From SIG78 sp045585955 (lineage in GTDB: Bacteria > Verrucomicrobiota > Lentisphaeria > Victivallales > Victivallaceae): a stretch of 37,490 nucleotides of DNA. The notes beneath the pieces were generated by a model. The model ran no database searches. It was not told the origin of the DNA and was given only the letters and a program-made list of their open reading frames with translations. The translations under genes were made by a program, and so were the position numbers. The stretch is taken from assembly GCA_045585955.1 (NCBI GenBank), contig JAZMZK010000070.1, positions 1-37,490 on the forward strand, in the 5' to 3' direction. Shown here piece after piece: positions 8,758-17,095 of this stretch (the stretch's first letter is position 1; every line of letters begins with the position of its first letter).

Positions 8758-10797
8758 ATGCCGATAAAAAAGGTCAGTTGCAATAAGCTGCAAATCACAT
8801 CCTTGCGCAGCGATCACTATCTGGAAAGTTTTTTTCCCGATCTTGACCGTCGCAGAGCCAAAACGCTTGCCATGCGGAAATTGCTTACCGGTAGAAGCAA
8901 CGGCTCGCTGGTCAGCAAAGCCGCAAGCGAACACCTCTTTTTCGGTTTGCACCGGCAAAAGGACGGCAGCTGGATCTTCCGGGAGTGGGCACCCAACGCC
9001 AGCAGGATATTTCTGGTAGGGGATTTTTCCAACTTTGAGGAAAAGAGTGCCTTTGAATTGCAAAAATTATCCTCGCCCCACGGCTGTTGGGAGATAAGTC
9101 TTGCTCCGGAACAGCTCCGGAGCGGTATGCACTATTGTCTGCACATATACTTTGCCGACGGCACCATGGGCGTCAGGCTCCCGGCATACGCCAAATATGT
9201 GGTGCAGGATAATGCGACCAATATTTTTACAGCTCAAATCTACGCCCCCGAAAAGCCATATAAATTCAGACATAAATCCCCTGCCCGACCTGCGGCGGAA
9301 CTGATTTACGAAGCCCATGTGGGTATGGCGCAAAGCGAAGGCAAAGTAGGCACTTTCAACGAATTTACCGCCAATGTGCTGCCACGGATCGCCGCTGCCG
9401 GGTACACCACCATTCAGCTTATGGCAATAATGAGTCACCCCTATTACGGGAGTTTCGGCTACCATGTGGCAAACTTTTTTTCCATATCCAGCCGCTTCGG
9501 TACGCCCGACGATTTGAAAAGACTTGTTGACGAAGCTCACAAGCTCGGTTTGCGGGTTATCATGGATGTTGTGCACTCACACGCCGTAAAAAATGAAGTG
9601 GAAGGGTTGGCAAGATTTGACGGCACCCGGGAGCAATACTTTCACTCCGGCAGCCGGGGCGAACACAGTGCGTGGGATTCATTGTGCTTTAACTACGGCA
9701 AGACCGAAGTGGTGAAATTTCTGCTTTCCAATTTGCGTTTTTATCTGGAAGAATACCATCTGGACGGCTTCCGCTTTGACGGTGTTACCAGTATGCTCTA
9801 TATGCACCACGGCTTGAACATGGTCTTTACCGGCTACAATGACTACTTTAATTTAAGCGTGGATGAAGATGCTTATGCTTATTTGGCACTTGCCAACGAA
9901 CTTGTTCACGAAGTCCGCCCTGACGCCCTGACCGTTGCTGAAGAAGTAAGCGGTATGCCGGGGATCGCCGCCGATATTGCCGAAGGCGGTGCCGGATTTG
10001 ATATGCGTATGGCAATGAATGTAACTGATATATGGTTCAAGCTCTTTGATATTGCCGACGAAAATTGGGATATGCACACTTTGTATCACGAACTTTTAAA
10101 CCGCCGCAGCGATGAACGCTGCATAAGTTATGTGGAGTGTCACGATCAAGCTATTGTCGGCGGTCAAAGTGCGATTTTCCGTCTTGCAGGCAGCGATATT
10201 TACCACAAAATGCGCCGCTTCGACAGCAGTTACGCCGTCAACCGTGCCGTTGATTTGCACAAACTCACCCGTTTGATAACTGCTGCCACAGCTTGCAGCG
10301 GATATTTGAACTTTATGGGCAATGAATTCGGGCACCCGGAGTGGATAGATTTTCCCCGGGAAGGCAATAATTGGAGCTACCACTACGCCAGAAGGCAGTG
10401 GCAGCTTGCCGACGATCCGGAGCTGTTTTATTCAGCGTTGAATACTTTTGATAAAGCCATGATCCATTTACTTAAAGATTTCGATATATGGCAATACACC
10501 GTGCGGAAATTGAAGCTGGATAATTCAGATAAAATCATTGCTTTTGAACGGGGCAACCTCTGGTTTTTCTTCAATTTCCACTTCCAGAACTCCTACACCG
10601 ATTACGGCATTGAAGCTATGCCGGGCAAATACCGCCTGCTTTTGACCAGTGACGAAGAGCGTTTTGGCGGGCACAACCGGCTCGCTTCCGATCAGGAATA
10701 TTTTACCATGCGGGAACTGGATGGTAATATTCTCAAGCACGAATTGAAGCTTTATTTGCCCTGCCGCTCGGCATTGGTATTATCCAAGTTGGATTGA
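8758..10797 (+). CDS. glgB: 1,4-alpha-glucan branching enzyme, eukaryote-like GH13_8 type
   Basis: Introduces alpha-1,6 branches into glycogen. The 679-residue protein has an N-terminal CBM48 domain (about 55-150, GSWIFREWAPNASRIFLVGDFSNF), the GH13 barrel and a C-terminal beta domain. Catalytic residues are in place: nucleophile Asp341 in GFRFDGVTSMLY, acid/base Glu395 in AEEVSGMPG and Asp463 in YVECHDQAIVG, with DVVHSH as region I. The segments YGSFGYHVANFF, HSGSRGEHSAWDS and YLNFMGNEFGHPEWIDFPR follow the animal/fungal/plant branching enzyme pattern more than the E. coli GlgB pattern. The ESHDQ Ser is Cys462-adjacent here (ECHDQ). It starts three bases after the glgA stop without a clear Shine-Dalgarno, so coupling is likely. 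Its 3' end overlaps a convergent gene by 46 bases. Confidence 0.95.
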   Translation: MPIKKVSCNKLQITSLRSDHYLESFFPDLDRRRAKTLAMRKLLTGRSNGSLVSKAASEHLFFGLHRQKDGSWIFREWAPNASRIFLVGDFSNFEEKSAFELQKLSSPHGCWEISLAPEQLRSGMHYCLHIYFADGTMGVRLPAYAKYVVQDNATNIFTAQIYAPEKPYKFRHKSPARPAAELIYEAHVGMAQSEGKVGTFNEFTANVLPRIAAAGYTTIQLMAIMSHPYYGSFGYHVANFFSISSRFGTPDDLKRLVDEAHKLGLRVIMDVVHSHAVKNEVEGLARFDGTREQYFHSGSRGEHSAWDSLCFNYGKTEVVKFLLSNLRFYLEEYHLDGFRFDGVTSMLYMHHGLNMVFTGYNDYFNLSVDEDAYAYLALANELVHEVRPDALTVAEEVSGMPGIAADIAEGGAGFDMRMAMNVTDIWFKLFDIADENWDMHTLYHELLNRRSDERCISYVECHDQAIVGGQSAIFRLAGSDIYHKMRRFDSSYAVNRAVDLHKLTRLITAATACSGYLNFMGNEFGHPEWIDFPREGNNWSYHYARRQWQLADDPELFYSALNTFDKAMIHLLKDFDIWQYTVRKLKLDNSDKIIAFERGNLWFFFNFHFQNSYTDYGIEAMPGKYRLLLTSDEERFGGHNRLASDQEYFTMRELDGNILKHELKLYLPCRSALVLSKLD

Positions 10798-11807
10798 GGA
10801 ATAAAATACTTTATAAAGTGGGCTTTTTTATTGCAAACGATGCAATCTTTTGCCAGCATCCAGTAACTTTCTTTATGTTCGGTCAGGCTGTTTTCCAAAG
10901 CGTGTACCCAAAACCATCCTCCGGCAAGCCAGCTGACGGTCAAGGTGAATAATGCCAGAATACGGGAGCTTTTTCTGGCACTCAAAGCCACCGACAATAC
11001 TGTTTTATGCAGCACATCATAATCAATATCAGCACAAAACTGCAATGCTCCAAAAGCCAGATTGCTTAATTTTTTCTGGATGATCCGGGTGGCAAAGTGG
11101 TCAGCTGCACACAAAGAATAGAGCGTCAAACCAAACCATATCCAACTGATTATTGCGACAGATCGAATAAGTAATACATGGTCTTTATGCTCCACAAACA
11201 TCAAAAGAACTGTGCCAACCAGCATCAAATAGAAAAATATCACCGCCAGATAGTATATCCAATGAGGTATATCCCCATCTACATCAAGTTTATCTTTATA
11301 CCGTTTCCAATACTTCGGCAGCTGCAAATAGCCCTTCCATACCCAGAAACAATTTACCAGAGGCAACGCCATGGGCAAAGCATACAGCACTGCTGTTAGC
11401 GGTGATTTATCCACCAGCAAAAGGTTCCATGTCCGCCACAACCAATAGGTCATTCCCAATTGGGCAAACAGCAATGCCAATACCATCATCGGCAGAGAAT
11501 CAAAAGTTGAATATACTCCCAAAGCAGCAAAACCGGCAGAAAATAACGGCATAAAACATAACCACAACAAAAAAACCGGCAATGAAAATTTCTTCTGCCA
11601 TGCCCGGATAGTCCAAGTTATTTCTCCGGCAGCAACACTTGCCCCCAACGGCAACATACATCCATTATCGTTGAGCGAAACAAGGGTTTGTGCATCAATC
11701 AAACCGGCAGCCAGATAACGCCGCAGCATATTACGGCTCAAAGGTCCGATATGTTTCATGCCTTTGCGGCAGAAAAAATACTCTTTTTCCGGAGGCTCAT
11801 TACTCAT
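10752..11807 (-). CDS. GYF_2-domain multi-pass membrane protein
   Basis: A 351-residue protein of unknown function. Residues about 8-60 fit the GYF_2 (DUF4339) pattern: YFFCRKGMKHIGPLS, then LRRYLAAGLIDAQTLVSLNDNG, with proline and leucine at the end. About six hydrophobic segments follow (for example PVFLLWLCFMPLFSAGFAAL, MMVLALLFAQLGMTYWL, YYLAVIFFYLMLVGTVLLMF, ILALFTLTVSWLAGGWFWV), then a basic tail with a CIVC pair. GYF_2 domains commonly sit at the cytoplasmic end of bacterial membrane proteins and are thought to bind peptides. No specific partner can be named. It lies eight bases after the small unknown gene, so it is probably the last gene of the fabF-lipA-trmL operon. No strong ribosome site is seen. 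Confidence 0.75.
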   Translation of the reverse strand: MSNEPPEKEYFFCRKGMKHIGPLSRNMLRRYLAAGLIDAQTLVSLNDNGCMLPLGASVAAGEITWTIRAWQKKFSLPVFLLWLCFMPLFSAGFAALGVYSTFDSLPMMVLALLFAQLGMTYWLWRTWNLLLVDKSPLTAVLYALPMALPLVNCFWVWKGYLQLPKYWKRYKDKLDVDGDIPHWIYYLAVIFFYLMLVGTVLLMFVEHKDHVLLIRSVAIISWIWFGLTLYSLCAADHFATRIIQKKLSNLAFGALQFCADIDYDVLHKTVLSVALSARKSSRILALFTLTVSWLAGGWFWVHALENSLTEHKESYWMLAKDCIVCNKKAHFIKYFIPQSNLDNTNAERQGK

Positions 11808-11815
11808 AGGGCAAG

Positions 11816-12160
11816 TTAAAAACGCACAAGCGTTGAAAATTCATGCACCACCCCTTTGGCAGCATAAATTTTCAAAGTCAGCTTATAATTACCGATTTTT
11901 TCATCGCTGCTGCGGATGGGGTTTATTACAGCGATCTCCGGCAATGCCAAACGACTTTCCCCCGGCTCGACTGAAAGTCGGAACGATTCGTGCATTTCCA
12001 TATCATCCAACTCCAGCGATGCCATATACAACACCTTTACCGGAGTATAATGTTCAAGAAATCCCCGGATCACCGCTTTCTCATGCTTGTCAACATTACT
12101 GACAACAGCGGTTTCCGCCGATAATGCGTGGATTTCCAGATAATCGCCGATCTTTTTCAT
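11816..12160 (-). CDS. Unknown 114-residue protein, coupled to trmL
   Basis: Not recognised. The start chosen is the ATG at 12160, which overlaps the trmL stop as ATGA and has purine-rich GGAAATGAAG upstream. A longer frame back to 12262 would run inside trmL. The product has an alpha/beta start (MKKIGDYLEIHALSAET) and a beta-rich second half with many charged residues, without a signal peptide or membrane segment. The 36-VLYMASLELDDMEMHESF region followed by NYKLTLKIYAAKGVVHE suggests an immunoglobulin-like or PilZ-like beta fold, but that is only an impression. Context (trmL before it, a membrane GYF_2 protein after it) does not settle a role. Confidence 0.7.
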   Translation of the reverse strand: MKKIGDYLEIHALSAETAVVSNVDKHEKAVIRGFLEHYTPVKVLYMASLELDDMEMHESFRLSVEPGESRLALPEIAVINPIRSSDEKIGNYKLTLKIYAAKGVVHEFSTLVRF

Positions 12161-12624
12161 TTCTTCATTTCCATTTGCCGCAAGCCTTCGTAAATGCCCA
12201 ACGCTACGGAATTGGCAAGGTTCAAACTGCGACTGTGATCTCCGGGCATGGGGATAGTGCAAAGTTTATCACAATAACGCTCATAAAACTCTTCGGGCAG
12301 ACCATGACCTTCGTTGCCATAGACTAAATAAAGATTTTCAGGATACTCTATTTCCCAGTAGCTCCTCTCGCCTTTGGTGGAAAAAAATACCATTTCCGCC
12401 CCCGGATTGCGTTCAAGAAAATCATCCCAGTTCTCATACTCGGTTACATCCAGAAACTGCCAGTAATCCATCCCTGCCCGCCGCAGATGTTTATCGTCCA
12501 GAATAAAACCGTAAGGCTTGACCAGATGCAAACGGCAGTTGGTCGATACACAGATCCTGCCGATGTTGCCCGTATTCTGCGGAATTTCCGGCGCCACCAA
12601 TACAATGTTGAACTTAACAGCCAC
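12157..12624 (-). CDS. trmL: tRNA (cytidine/uridine-34-2'-O)-methyltransferase, SPOUT family
   Basis: Methylates the ribose of the wobble nucleotide in tRNA-Leu isoacceptors using S-adenosylmethionine. The 155-residue product shows the three SPOUT/TrmL blocks: LVAPEIPQNTGNIGR at the start, LYLVYGNEGHGLPEEF in the middle (SAM-binding knot) and IPMPGDHSRSLNLANSVALG at the end. The GTG at 12624 is chosen because AGGGGAG lies about eight bases upstream and the protein then has the normal TrmL length. The longer open frame to 12720 lies inside lipA and adds unrelated sequence. It overlaps lipA by 11 bases and the next gene by four, so all three are translationally coupled. Confidence 0.92.
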   Translation of the reverse strand: MAVKFNIVLVAPEIPQNTGNIGRICVSTNCRLHLVKPYGFILDDKHLRRAGMDYWQFLDVTEYENWDDFLERNPGAEMVFFSTKGERSYWEIEYPENLYLVYGNEGHGLPEEFYERYCDKLCTIPMPGDHSRSLNLANSVALGIYEGLRQMEMKK

Positions 12625-13498
12625 CGGCAAGCTCCCCTGCCCGGTAGGAACTGCGTACCAATGGAGCGCTGGCAACTTGTTCAAAACCAAGCTGTTTGGC
12701 GTATTCCGCCCATTCAGCAAATTTTTCGGGAGTTACATATCTTTGCAGCGGCCAGTGGGTATCTGATGGCGGCAGATACTGCCCGATGGTTACAATGGAT
12801 ACCCCCGCAGCTCGCAAATCCCGCAAAGTGGCTTCCACCTCTTCATCGGTTTCGCCCAAACCTACCATCAAACCGGATTTAACCGGGATCTTCCCCGCTG
12901 ACAATCGGCTGGCAATGGACAAAACTTCCAGCGTTTTCCGGTAAGTTGCCACCGACCGGATGCTGGCAGAAAGCCGTTCCACAGTTTCTATATTGTGATT
13001 GAACACCGTAGGTTCAGCATCCAATACTATCTTGATAAGTTCTTCTTTAGCATGAAGATCCGAGGTAAGCACTTCCACTTTAACTCCGGGGATGCGGGCT
13101 TTCAAAGCCTTGATCGTCGCGGCAAAGTGTCCGGCTCCGCCATCCGGGAGATCATCCCGGGTAACACATGTAACTACCACAAACTTCAAACCCAGCTCGG
13201 CAGAAGCCTCCGCCACCCGTTCCGGTTCACCCGGATCCGGCGGTGCGGGGTGGGAGTTATGGGGTACGGCACAAAATTTGCAATCCCTGGTACATTCACT
13301 GCCCAATATCAAATATGTAGCTGTGGAGTGATGAAAACACTCGCACAAATTTGGGCATTGGGCACTGGCACACACCGTATGCAGTTTCAACCGGGTCATC
13401 AATGCCCGCACTTTTTCCCGTTCATCACCGGGCTGAACGCGGATCCGCAACCAATCGGGCCTCGCAAGTTTTTTACGGGGCAAAACCAACTCACTCAT
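12614..13498 (-). CDS. lipA: Lipoyl synthase
   Basis: Radical SAM enzyme inserting two sulfur atoms into protein-bound octanoyl groups. The 294-residue protein carries the auxiliary cluster cysteines Cys43, Cys48 and Cys54 (CASAQCPNLCEC) and the radical SAM cysteines Cys69, Cys73 and Cys76 (CTRDCKFC). The C-terminal RSSY provides the serine ligand. VTCVTRDDLPDGGA, SGLMVGLGETDEEV and GQYLPPS match the family. Length is slightly short but complete. It starts one base after the fabF stop, which agrees with lipoyl assembly drawing octanoyl-ACP from fatty acid synthesis. No lipB or lplA is seen in the window, so octanoyl transfer must be encoded elsewhere or replaced by a scavenging route. Confidence 0.97.
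   Translation of the reverse strand: MSELVLPRKKLARPDWLRIRVQPGDEREKVRALMTRLKLHTVCASAQCPNLCECFHHSTATYLILGSECTRDCKFCAVPHNSHPAPPDPGEPERVAEASAELGLKFVVVTCVTRDDLPDGGAGHFAATIKALKARIPGVKVEVLTSDLHAKEELIKIVLDAEPTVFNHNIETVERLSASIRSVATYRKTLEVLSIASRLSAGKIPVKSGLMVGLGETDEEVEATLRDLRAAGVSIVTIGQYLPPSDTHWPLQRYVTPEKFAEWAEYAKQLGFEQVASAPLVRSSYRAGELAGGC
12618..12636 (-). promoter_or_regulatory. Strong ribosome site deciding a GTG start for trmL
   Basis: On the minus strand AGGGGAG precedes GTG (12622-12624) by about seven bases, inside the last codons of lipA. This supports the GTG start over the longer in-frame reading. Confidence 0.6.
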
Positions 13499-13499
13499 A

Positions 13500-14729
13500 T
13501 CAATTCACGCAATTGCTCAATACCACACTTATATTGCTGCCGCCAAAAGCAAAGCTGTTGCTCAACACATGTTTGAGCGTTACATCTTTGCGGCAGGTAC
13601 GCACCAGATCAGCCCATTCAAAAGCCGGTTCCGGATTATCCAAATTTATCGACGGCGACAAAAATCTGTGTTCCATCATCAGCGACGAGAAAATCAACTC
13701 CACCGCCCCGGTAGCACCGATCATGTGCCCGGTCTGCGACTTGGTACTGTTGATGGCTGTATTGGAGCCAAACACCGCTTTGATGGCATCCATTTCCACC
13801 GGGTCGCCGACCTTGGTGGCGGTTCCGTGGGTATTTACATAAGCTATATCTTCAACTTTAAGTCCGGCATTTTTCACAGCTTCGCGCATAACTGCTTCGC
13901 TGGCAGCGGCATCCGGCACAACCATATCTTTGGCATTGCTGTTGCTGGCACAGCCGCTTACGCAAGTAATGGGTTTGACGCCGCGGCGTTTCATGCTTTC
14001 TTCAGACTCCAGCACCACAAAACCGGCACCTTCGGCAAGTACAAAGCCATCCCGGTCAACATCAAAGGGGCGGCTGGCTTTTTCCGGAGTATCATTGTAA
14101 GCTCTCGACAATGCTCTGGCGGCGGTAAAGCCCAACGCCTGCACCCAGTCAAGATTTTCCGCACCACCGGCAACCACCATATCGTACATGCCGCTTTCGA
14201 TCAACCGGGCGCCTTGCATAATAGCAATAGCACCGCTGGAACAAGCTGCACTTACATCGTAACTTTCGCCGTTAAAACCAAAATGAAGCGAAAGATTCGC
14301 CACGGTGGAAGATGGCATCACCCGGGGCACGCACACCGGCGAAACATCCCGCAATCTGCCGCTGTCGCAATAGGCTTGGGTCATGCCGTGGATCAGCGAA
14401 AAATAGCTGCCTGCCACCCCGCCGATCAATGCTATACGCATGGAGGGAACATCTGCCGGATCGATCTCGGCTTCCGCCAACGCTTCGCTTACAGCTTCCA
14501 ACGCAAAAAGAGCATTAGGCTGGCAAAAACGCAACTGCTTACGGTCATATTTTGAGGCATCCGGCAGCACCTTGACCATACCGCCTACCTGTGATTCCAA
14601 GTTATGTTCAATAAACTCCGGAACAGCACAAATACCGCTGATGCCGCTCTGCAACGCAGCAATATTCTCTTTCTGCCCAATCCCCAAGGGAGTAACCAAT
14701 CCCCGTCCTGTAATATAAGCTCGTTTCAT
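13500..14729 (-). CDS. fabF: 3-oxoacyl-ACP synthase, FabF/FabB type
   Basis: Condensing enzyme adding malonyl-ACP units to acyl-ACP in fatty acid synthesis. The 409-residue thiolase-fold protein has the Cys-His-His triad: Cys163 in SAACSSGA, His301 in VNTHGTATKVGDPVE and His335 in KSQTGHMIGATGAVE. These positions nearly match Escherichia coli FabF (163, 303, 340). The tail NSFAFGGSNISVVL is typical. The N-terminal MKRAYITGRGLVTPLG fits a FabF/KAS II start. The active-site block reads ACSSG where FabF usually has ACTSG, so FabB-like chain selection is possible. It heads the operon with lipA. A hairpin-bearing leader of about 110 bases precedes it, with only a weak AAGAG before the ATG. Confidence 0.93.
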   Translation of the reverse strand: MKRAYITGRGLVTPLGIGQKENIAALQSGISGICAVPEFIEHNLESQVGGMVKVLPDASKYDRKQLRFCQPNALFALEAVSEALAEAEIDPADVPSMRIALIGGVAGSYFSLIHGMTQAYCDSGRLRDVSPVCVPRVMPSSTVANLSLHFGFNGESYDVSAACSSGAIAIMQGARLIESGMYDMVVAGGAENLDWVQALGFTAARALSRAYNDTPEKASRPFDVDRDGFVLAEGAGFVVLESEESMKRRGVKPITCVSGCASNSNAKDMVVPDAAASEAVMREAVKNAGLKVEDIAYVNTHGTATKVGDPVEMDAIKAVFGSNTAINSTKSQTGHMIGATGAVELIFSSLMMEHRFLSPSINLDNPEPAFEWADLVRTCRKDVTLKHVLSNSFAFGGSNISVVLSNCVN

Positions 14730-14763
14730 GAGTATACCAACTTGCTCTTAAAATTTTATACTG

Positions 14764-14778
14764 TTCCGCCATGCGGAA
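14764..14778 (-). other. Short hairpin in the fabF leader
   Basis: TTCCGC and GCGGAA flank a three-base loop within the 111-base gap between dnaB and fabF, followed on the minus strand by an AT-rich stretch. It may be a weak terminator or a structured leader. No known riboswitch was recognised. Confidence 0.35.
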
Positions 14779-14802
14779 TTGTTACCTACATAATATATAG
14801 AC

Positions 14803-14841
14803 AGTTCCCTTGAAATTGCCACTTTCAAAGGAACTTTTTTT
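14803..14841 (+). terminator. Rightward-facing hairpin terminator at the dnaB end
   Basis: AGTTCC-TTGAAA (14803-14815) pairs with TTTCAA-GGAACT (14823-14835) with one mismatch. The T run follows on the plus strand (14835-14841). The orientation would stop rightward transcription entering dnaB from the antisense side. On the minus strand the stem lacks a T run, so it is a poor end for dnaB itself. Confidence 0.6.
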
Positions 14842-16304
14842 CAATTTTTTTGCTCTTTTTCCGCCGCCGGCCGGTCATCGGTCGTATAACGAACATTGAC
14901 AAACTCAACTCGCGACGGATAAAATTCCAAATTTACATAACCGGTTTCACCGTTTCGGTTCTTTTCCACAATCAGTTTTGCTTCCACCGATTGCCCGGGT
15001 GCCAGGTTTTTTGCCTGGTCTCGATCGCGGTGCAGAAATACCACCACGTCAGCATCCTGTTCAATAGACCCCGATTCACGCAAATGACTCAACTTCGGCA
15101 ATGTTGAGGCTGTACCTTTTTCCACTTCACGGTTCAACTGCGCCAACACCATTACCGGAACTTTCAACTCTTTGGCAAGAGTTTTGATCCCGCTGGAAAT
15201 TTCCGAAACTTCCCGCTGACGACTTTCCTCATTGCCGGAACCTTGCATCAGCTGCAAATAGTCGATCACGATCAAATCAATATTGTGCTGGATCTTCAAT
15301 CGCCGGGCTTTAGCCCGCAATTCTGCAATCGTCAACCCGCCGGTCGGGTCAATAAACAACGGAGCATTACGCAGATTATTTACCGCATTGCTCAAACGGA
15401 TCATATCTTTCTGATTATGAAAATTGCCATCCCGGAACTGCCGTTCAGACATATCGGCCTCTGTACAGATCAAACGGGTCGATATCTGTTCATCGGTCAT
15501 TTCCAAACTGAACAGCACCGTCTTTTTGGGCGACTCTTTTTTCATTACAATATTACGGATAATGTTCAGCGCCAGTGCGGTTTTTCCAATTGAAGGACGG
15601 GCTGCAACTACAAACATTTCCCCGGGTTTCAGCCCGCCGGTCATTTTATCCAAGTCAGGAAAACCGGTCATAATGCCCGATTCTTCCTCTTTATTGATTA
15701 TTTTTAAAATATGTTCAAAGGCTTTTTTAGCGCTCTCCTGAAGCGTTACAATAGCTGTACCGTCAGAGTCGCCGCGCACCTTGTAAATATCATTTTCAAT
15801 TTCATTGACCAACGCCGCTGCTTCTTTTTCGCCGTCATAACATTTGCGAATTGCATCACTGCAAACATTGATCATACTCCGCAGGGTCGCCAGATCCCGC
15901 AGCATTGTACACCATGATTCAAAATTATATGTTGATGAAATTGCATTTTCCAATTCGCCAAGTGCCGCTACTCCACCGCAGACTTCCAACTTGCCGTTTT
16001 TTTGCAATTCCATCGAAAGCGCAAGCACATCTATACCGGAATCACTTGCACTGTATAAACGCATATAAGCAGCGAAAATCTCCCGGTGCACCTGCGAATA
16101 AAACGCACTTGGTGAACCTAAAAGTTCCACTGCTCTGCTCCCGCATAAAGCGGGATCGCGCAGCATTGCGGACAATACTGCGCGTTCTACTTCCAGATTG
16201 TGCGGCGACGGGCGTTCCGCTACCGGAGAGGCGGCACCGGGCCGCCCATCCACCCGTCGCTCCCGTCCGACTTTGTATTTCGGACTGGATGATTCTTCAC
16301 TCAT
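14841..16304 (-). CDS. dnaB: Replicative DNA helicase DnaB
   Basis: Hexameric 5'-3' helicase unwinding the replication fork. The 487-residue protein has the DnaB N-terminal primase-contact domain (about 35-145, beginning PHNLEVERAVLSAMLRD). The RecA-like motor carries Walker A ARPSIGKTALA (near residue 235), Walker B LIVIDYLQLMQG, the H3 stretch KVPVMVLAQLNREVE and the SGSIEQDADVV motif. An unusual Ser/Pro/Arg-rich 30-residue lead comes first. The ATG at 16304 is chosen because GGTGGGA lies nine bases before it. A GTG at 16319 would sit too close to that site. It follows rplI by 23 bases, the usual end of the prs-to-dnaB string. Confidence 0.96.
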   Translation of the reverse strand: MSEESSSPKYKVGRERRVDGRPGAASPVAERPSPHNLEVERAVLSAMLRDPALCGSRAVELLGSPSAFYSQVHREIFAAYMRLYSASDSGIDVLALSMELQKNGKLEVCGGVAALGELENAISSTYNFESWCTMLRDLATLRSMINVCSDAIRKCYDGEKEAAALVNEIENDIYKVRGDSDGTAIVTLQESAKKAFEHILKIINKEEESGIMTGFPDLDKMTGGLKPGEMFVVAARPSIGKTALALNIIRNIVMKKESPKKTVLFSLEMTDEQISTRLICTEADMSERQFRDGNFHNQKDMIRLSNAVNNLRNAPLFIDPTGGLTIAELRAKARRLKIQHNIDLIVIDYLQLMQGSGNEESRQREVSEISSGIKTLAKELKVPVMVLAQLNREVEKGTASTLPKLSHLRESGSIEQDADVVVFLHRDRDQAKNLAPGQSVEAKLIVEKNRNGETGYVNLEFYPSRVEFVNVRYTTDDRPAAEKEQKN

Positions 16305-16327
16305 GGATTTTGATCCCACCAGTTGAA

Positions 16328-16783
16328 TTACGCACGAACAACATTGACTTTCAATGCAGCGGCAACTTCGTGGTGAAGTTTGACCGTTACAGTGAATTCG
16401 CCGATGGATTTGATCGGGCTTTCGATCACAATGCGCGTGTGAGCGATTTCAAAACCGGCTTTGGTCAGAGCATCCGCAATGTTGCGGGTGGAAACCGAAC
16501 CGAAAAGCTGATTGTCTTCGCTGGCCTGCATGGCGATTTCGATATTTGCTTCCATAAGTTTGGCAGCCACAGCCTGGGCGGCAACGAGTTCGTCGCGGCG
16601 TTTGGCTTCGATTTTTTCCTTATTGGCTGCGAGTACACGCAGGATGCCGGGAGTTGCTTTGGCAGCAAAACCACGGGGGATCAGGTAGTTGCGGGCATAG
16701 CCGGGAGCAACAGTTACTTCGGTGCCGGCAAGACCCAGGTTTTCCACGTCCTGCAGCAGAATGAGCTTAACATTGTTAGCCAT
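16328..16783 (-). CDS. rplI: Ribosomal protein bL9
   Basis: Large-subunit protein binding 23S rRNA at the base of the L1 stalk. At 151 residues it has the N-terminal MANNVKLILLQDVENLGLAG start, the GYARNYLIPRGFA rRNA-binding signature (about 28-40), the long connecting helix (about 41-75) and a C-terminal domain with LFGSVSTRNIADAL. AAGGGA precedes the ATG. It lies 25 bases after rpsR and directly before dnaB, the usual order. Confidence 0.97.
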   Translation of the reverse strand: MANNVKLILLQDVENLGLAGTEVTVAPGYARNYLIPRGFAAKATPGILRVLAANKEKIEAKRRDELVAAQAVAAKLMEANIEIAMQASEDNQLFGSVSTRNIADALTKAGFEIAHTRIVIESPIKSIGEFTVTVKLHHEVAAALKVNVVRA

Positions 16784-16808
16784 AGTATTATTCCCTTATC
16801 AGTTCAAA

Positions 16809-17036
16809 TTAGAAAACCAGCGCTGCAATACGGGCGCGTTTGATGGCAGTTGCCAGCATCTTCTGGTGATCCAGGCAGGTACCGGTAATGCGGCGGGGCA
16901 GAATCTTGCCTTTTTCAGTCTGGAATTTCTTCAGAGTTTCAGCATCTTTGAAATCCAGGAAGTTGATCTTCGCTTCGCAGAAGCGGCAGACTTTCGGTTT
17001 GGCCGGCTGACGCCGACGGGAACTCTTCTTCAACAT
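16809..17036 (-). CDS. rpsR: Ribosomal protein bS18, zinc-motif form
   Basis: Small-subunit protein paired with bS6 on the platform. The 75-residue product has Cys17 and Cys20 (CRFC) and Cys54/His57 (TCLDH), a C-x2-C...C-x2-H set that probably binds zinc. The family core NFLDFKDAETLKKF and GKILPRRITGT is intact. The ATG at 17036 is used because GAGAGG stands seven bases upstream. A TTG five codons earlier overlaps that site. It lies between ssb and rplI. Confidence 0.95.
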   Translation of the reverse strand: MLKKSSRRRQPAKPKVCRFCEAKINFLDFKDAETLKKFQTEKGKILPRRITGTCLDHQKMLATAIKRARIAALVF

Positions 17037-17095
17037 CGTGTAACCTCTCAAATTTTATCGTTAAAAAATCTTTTGTTTTATTGAATATATATTGC

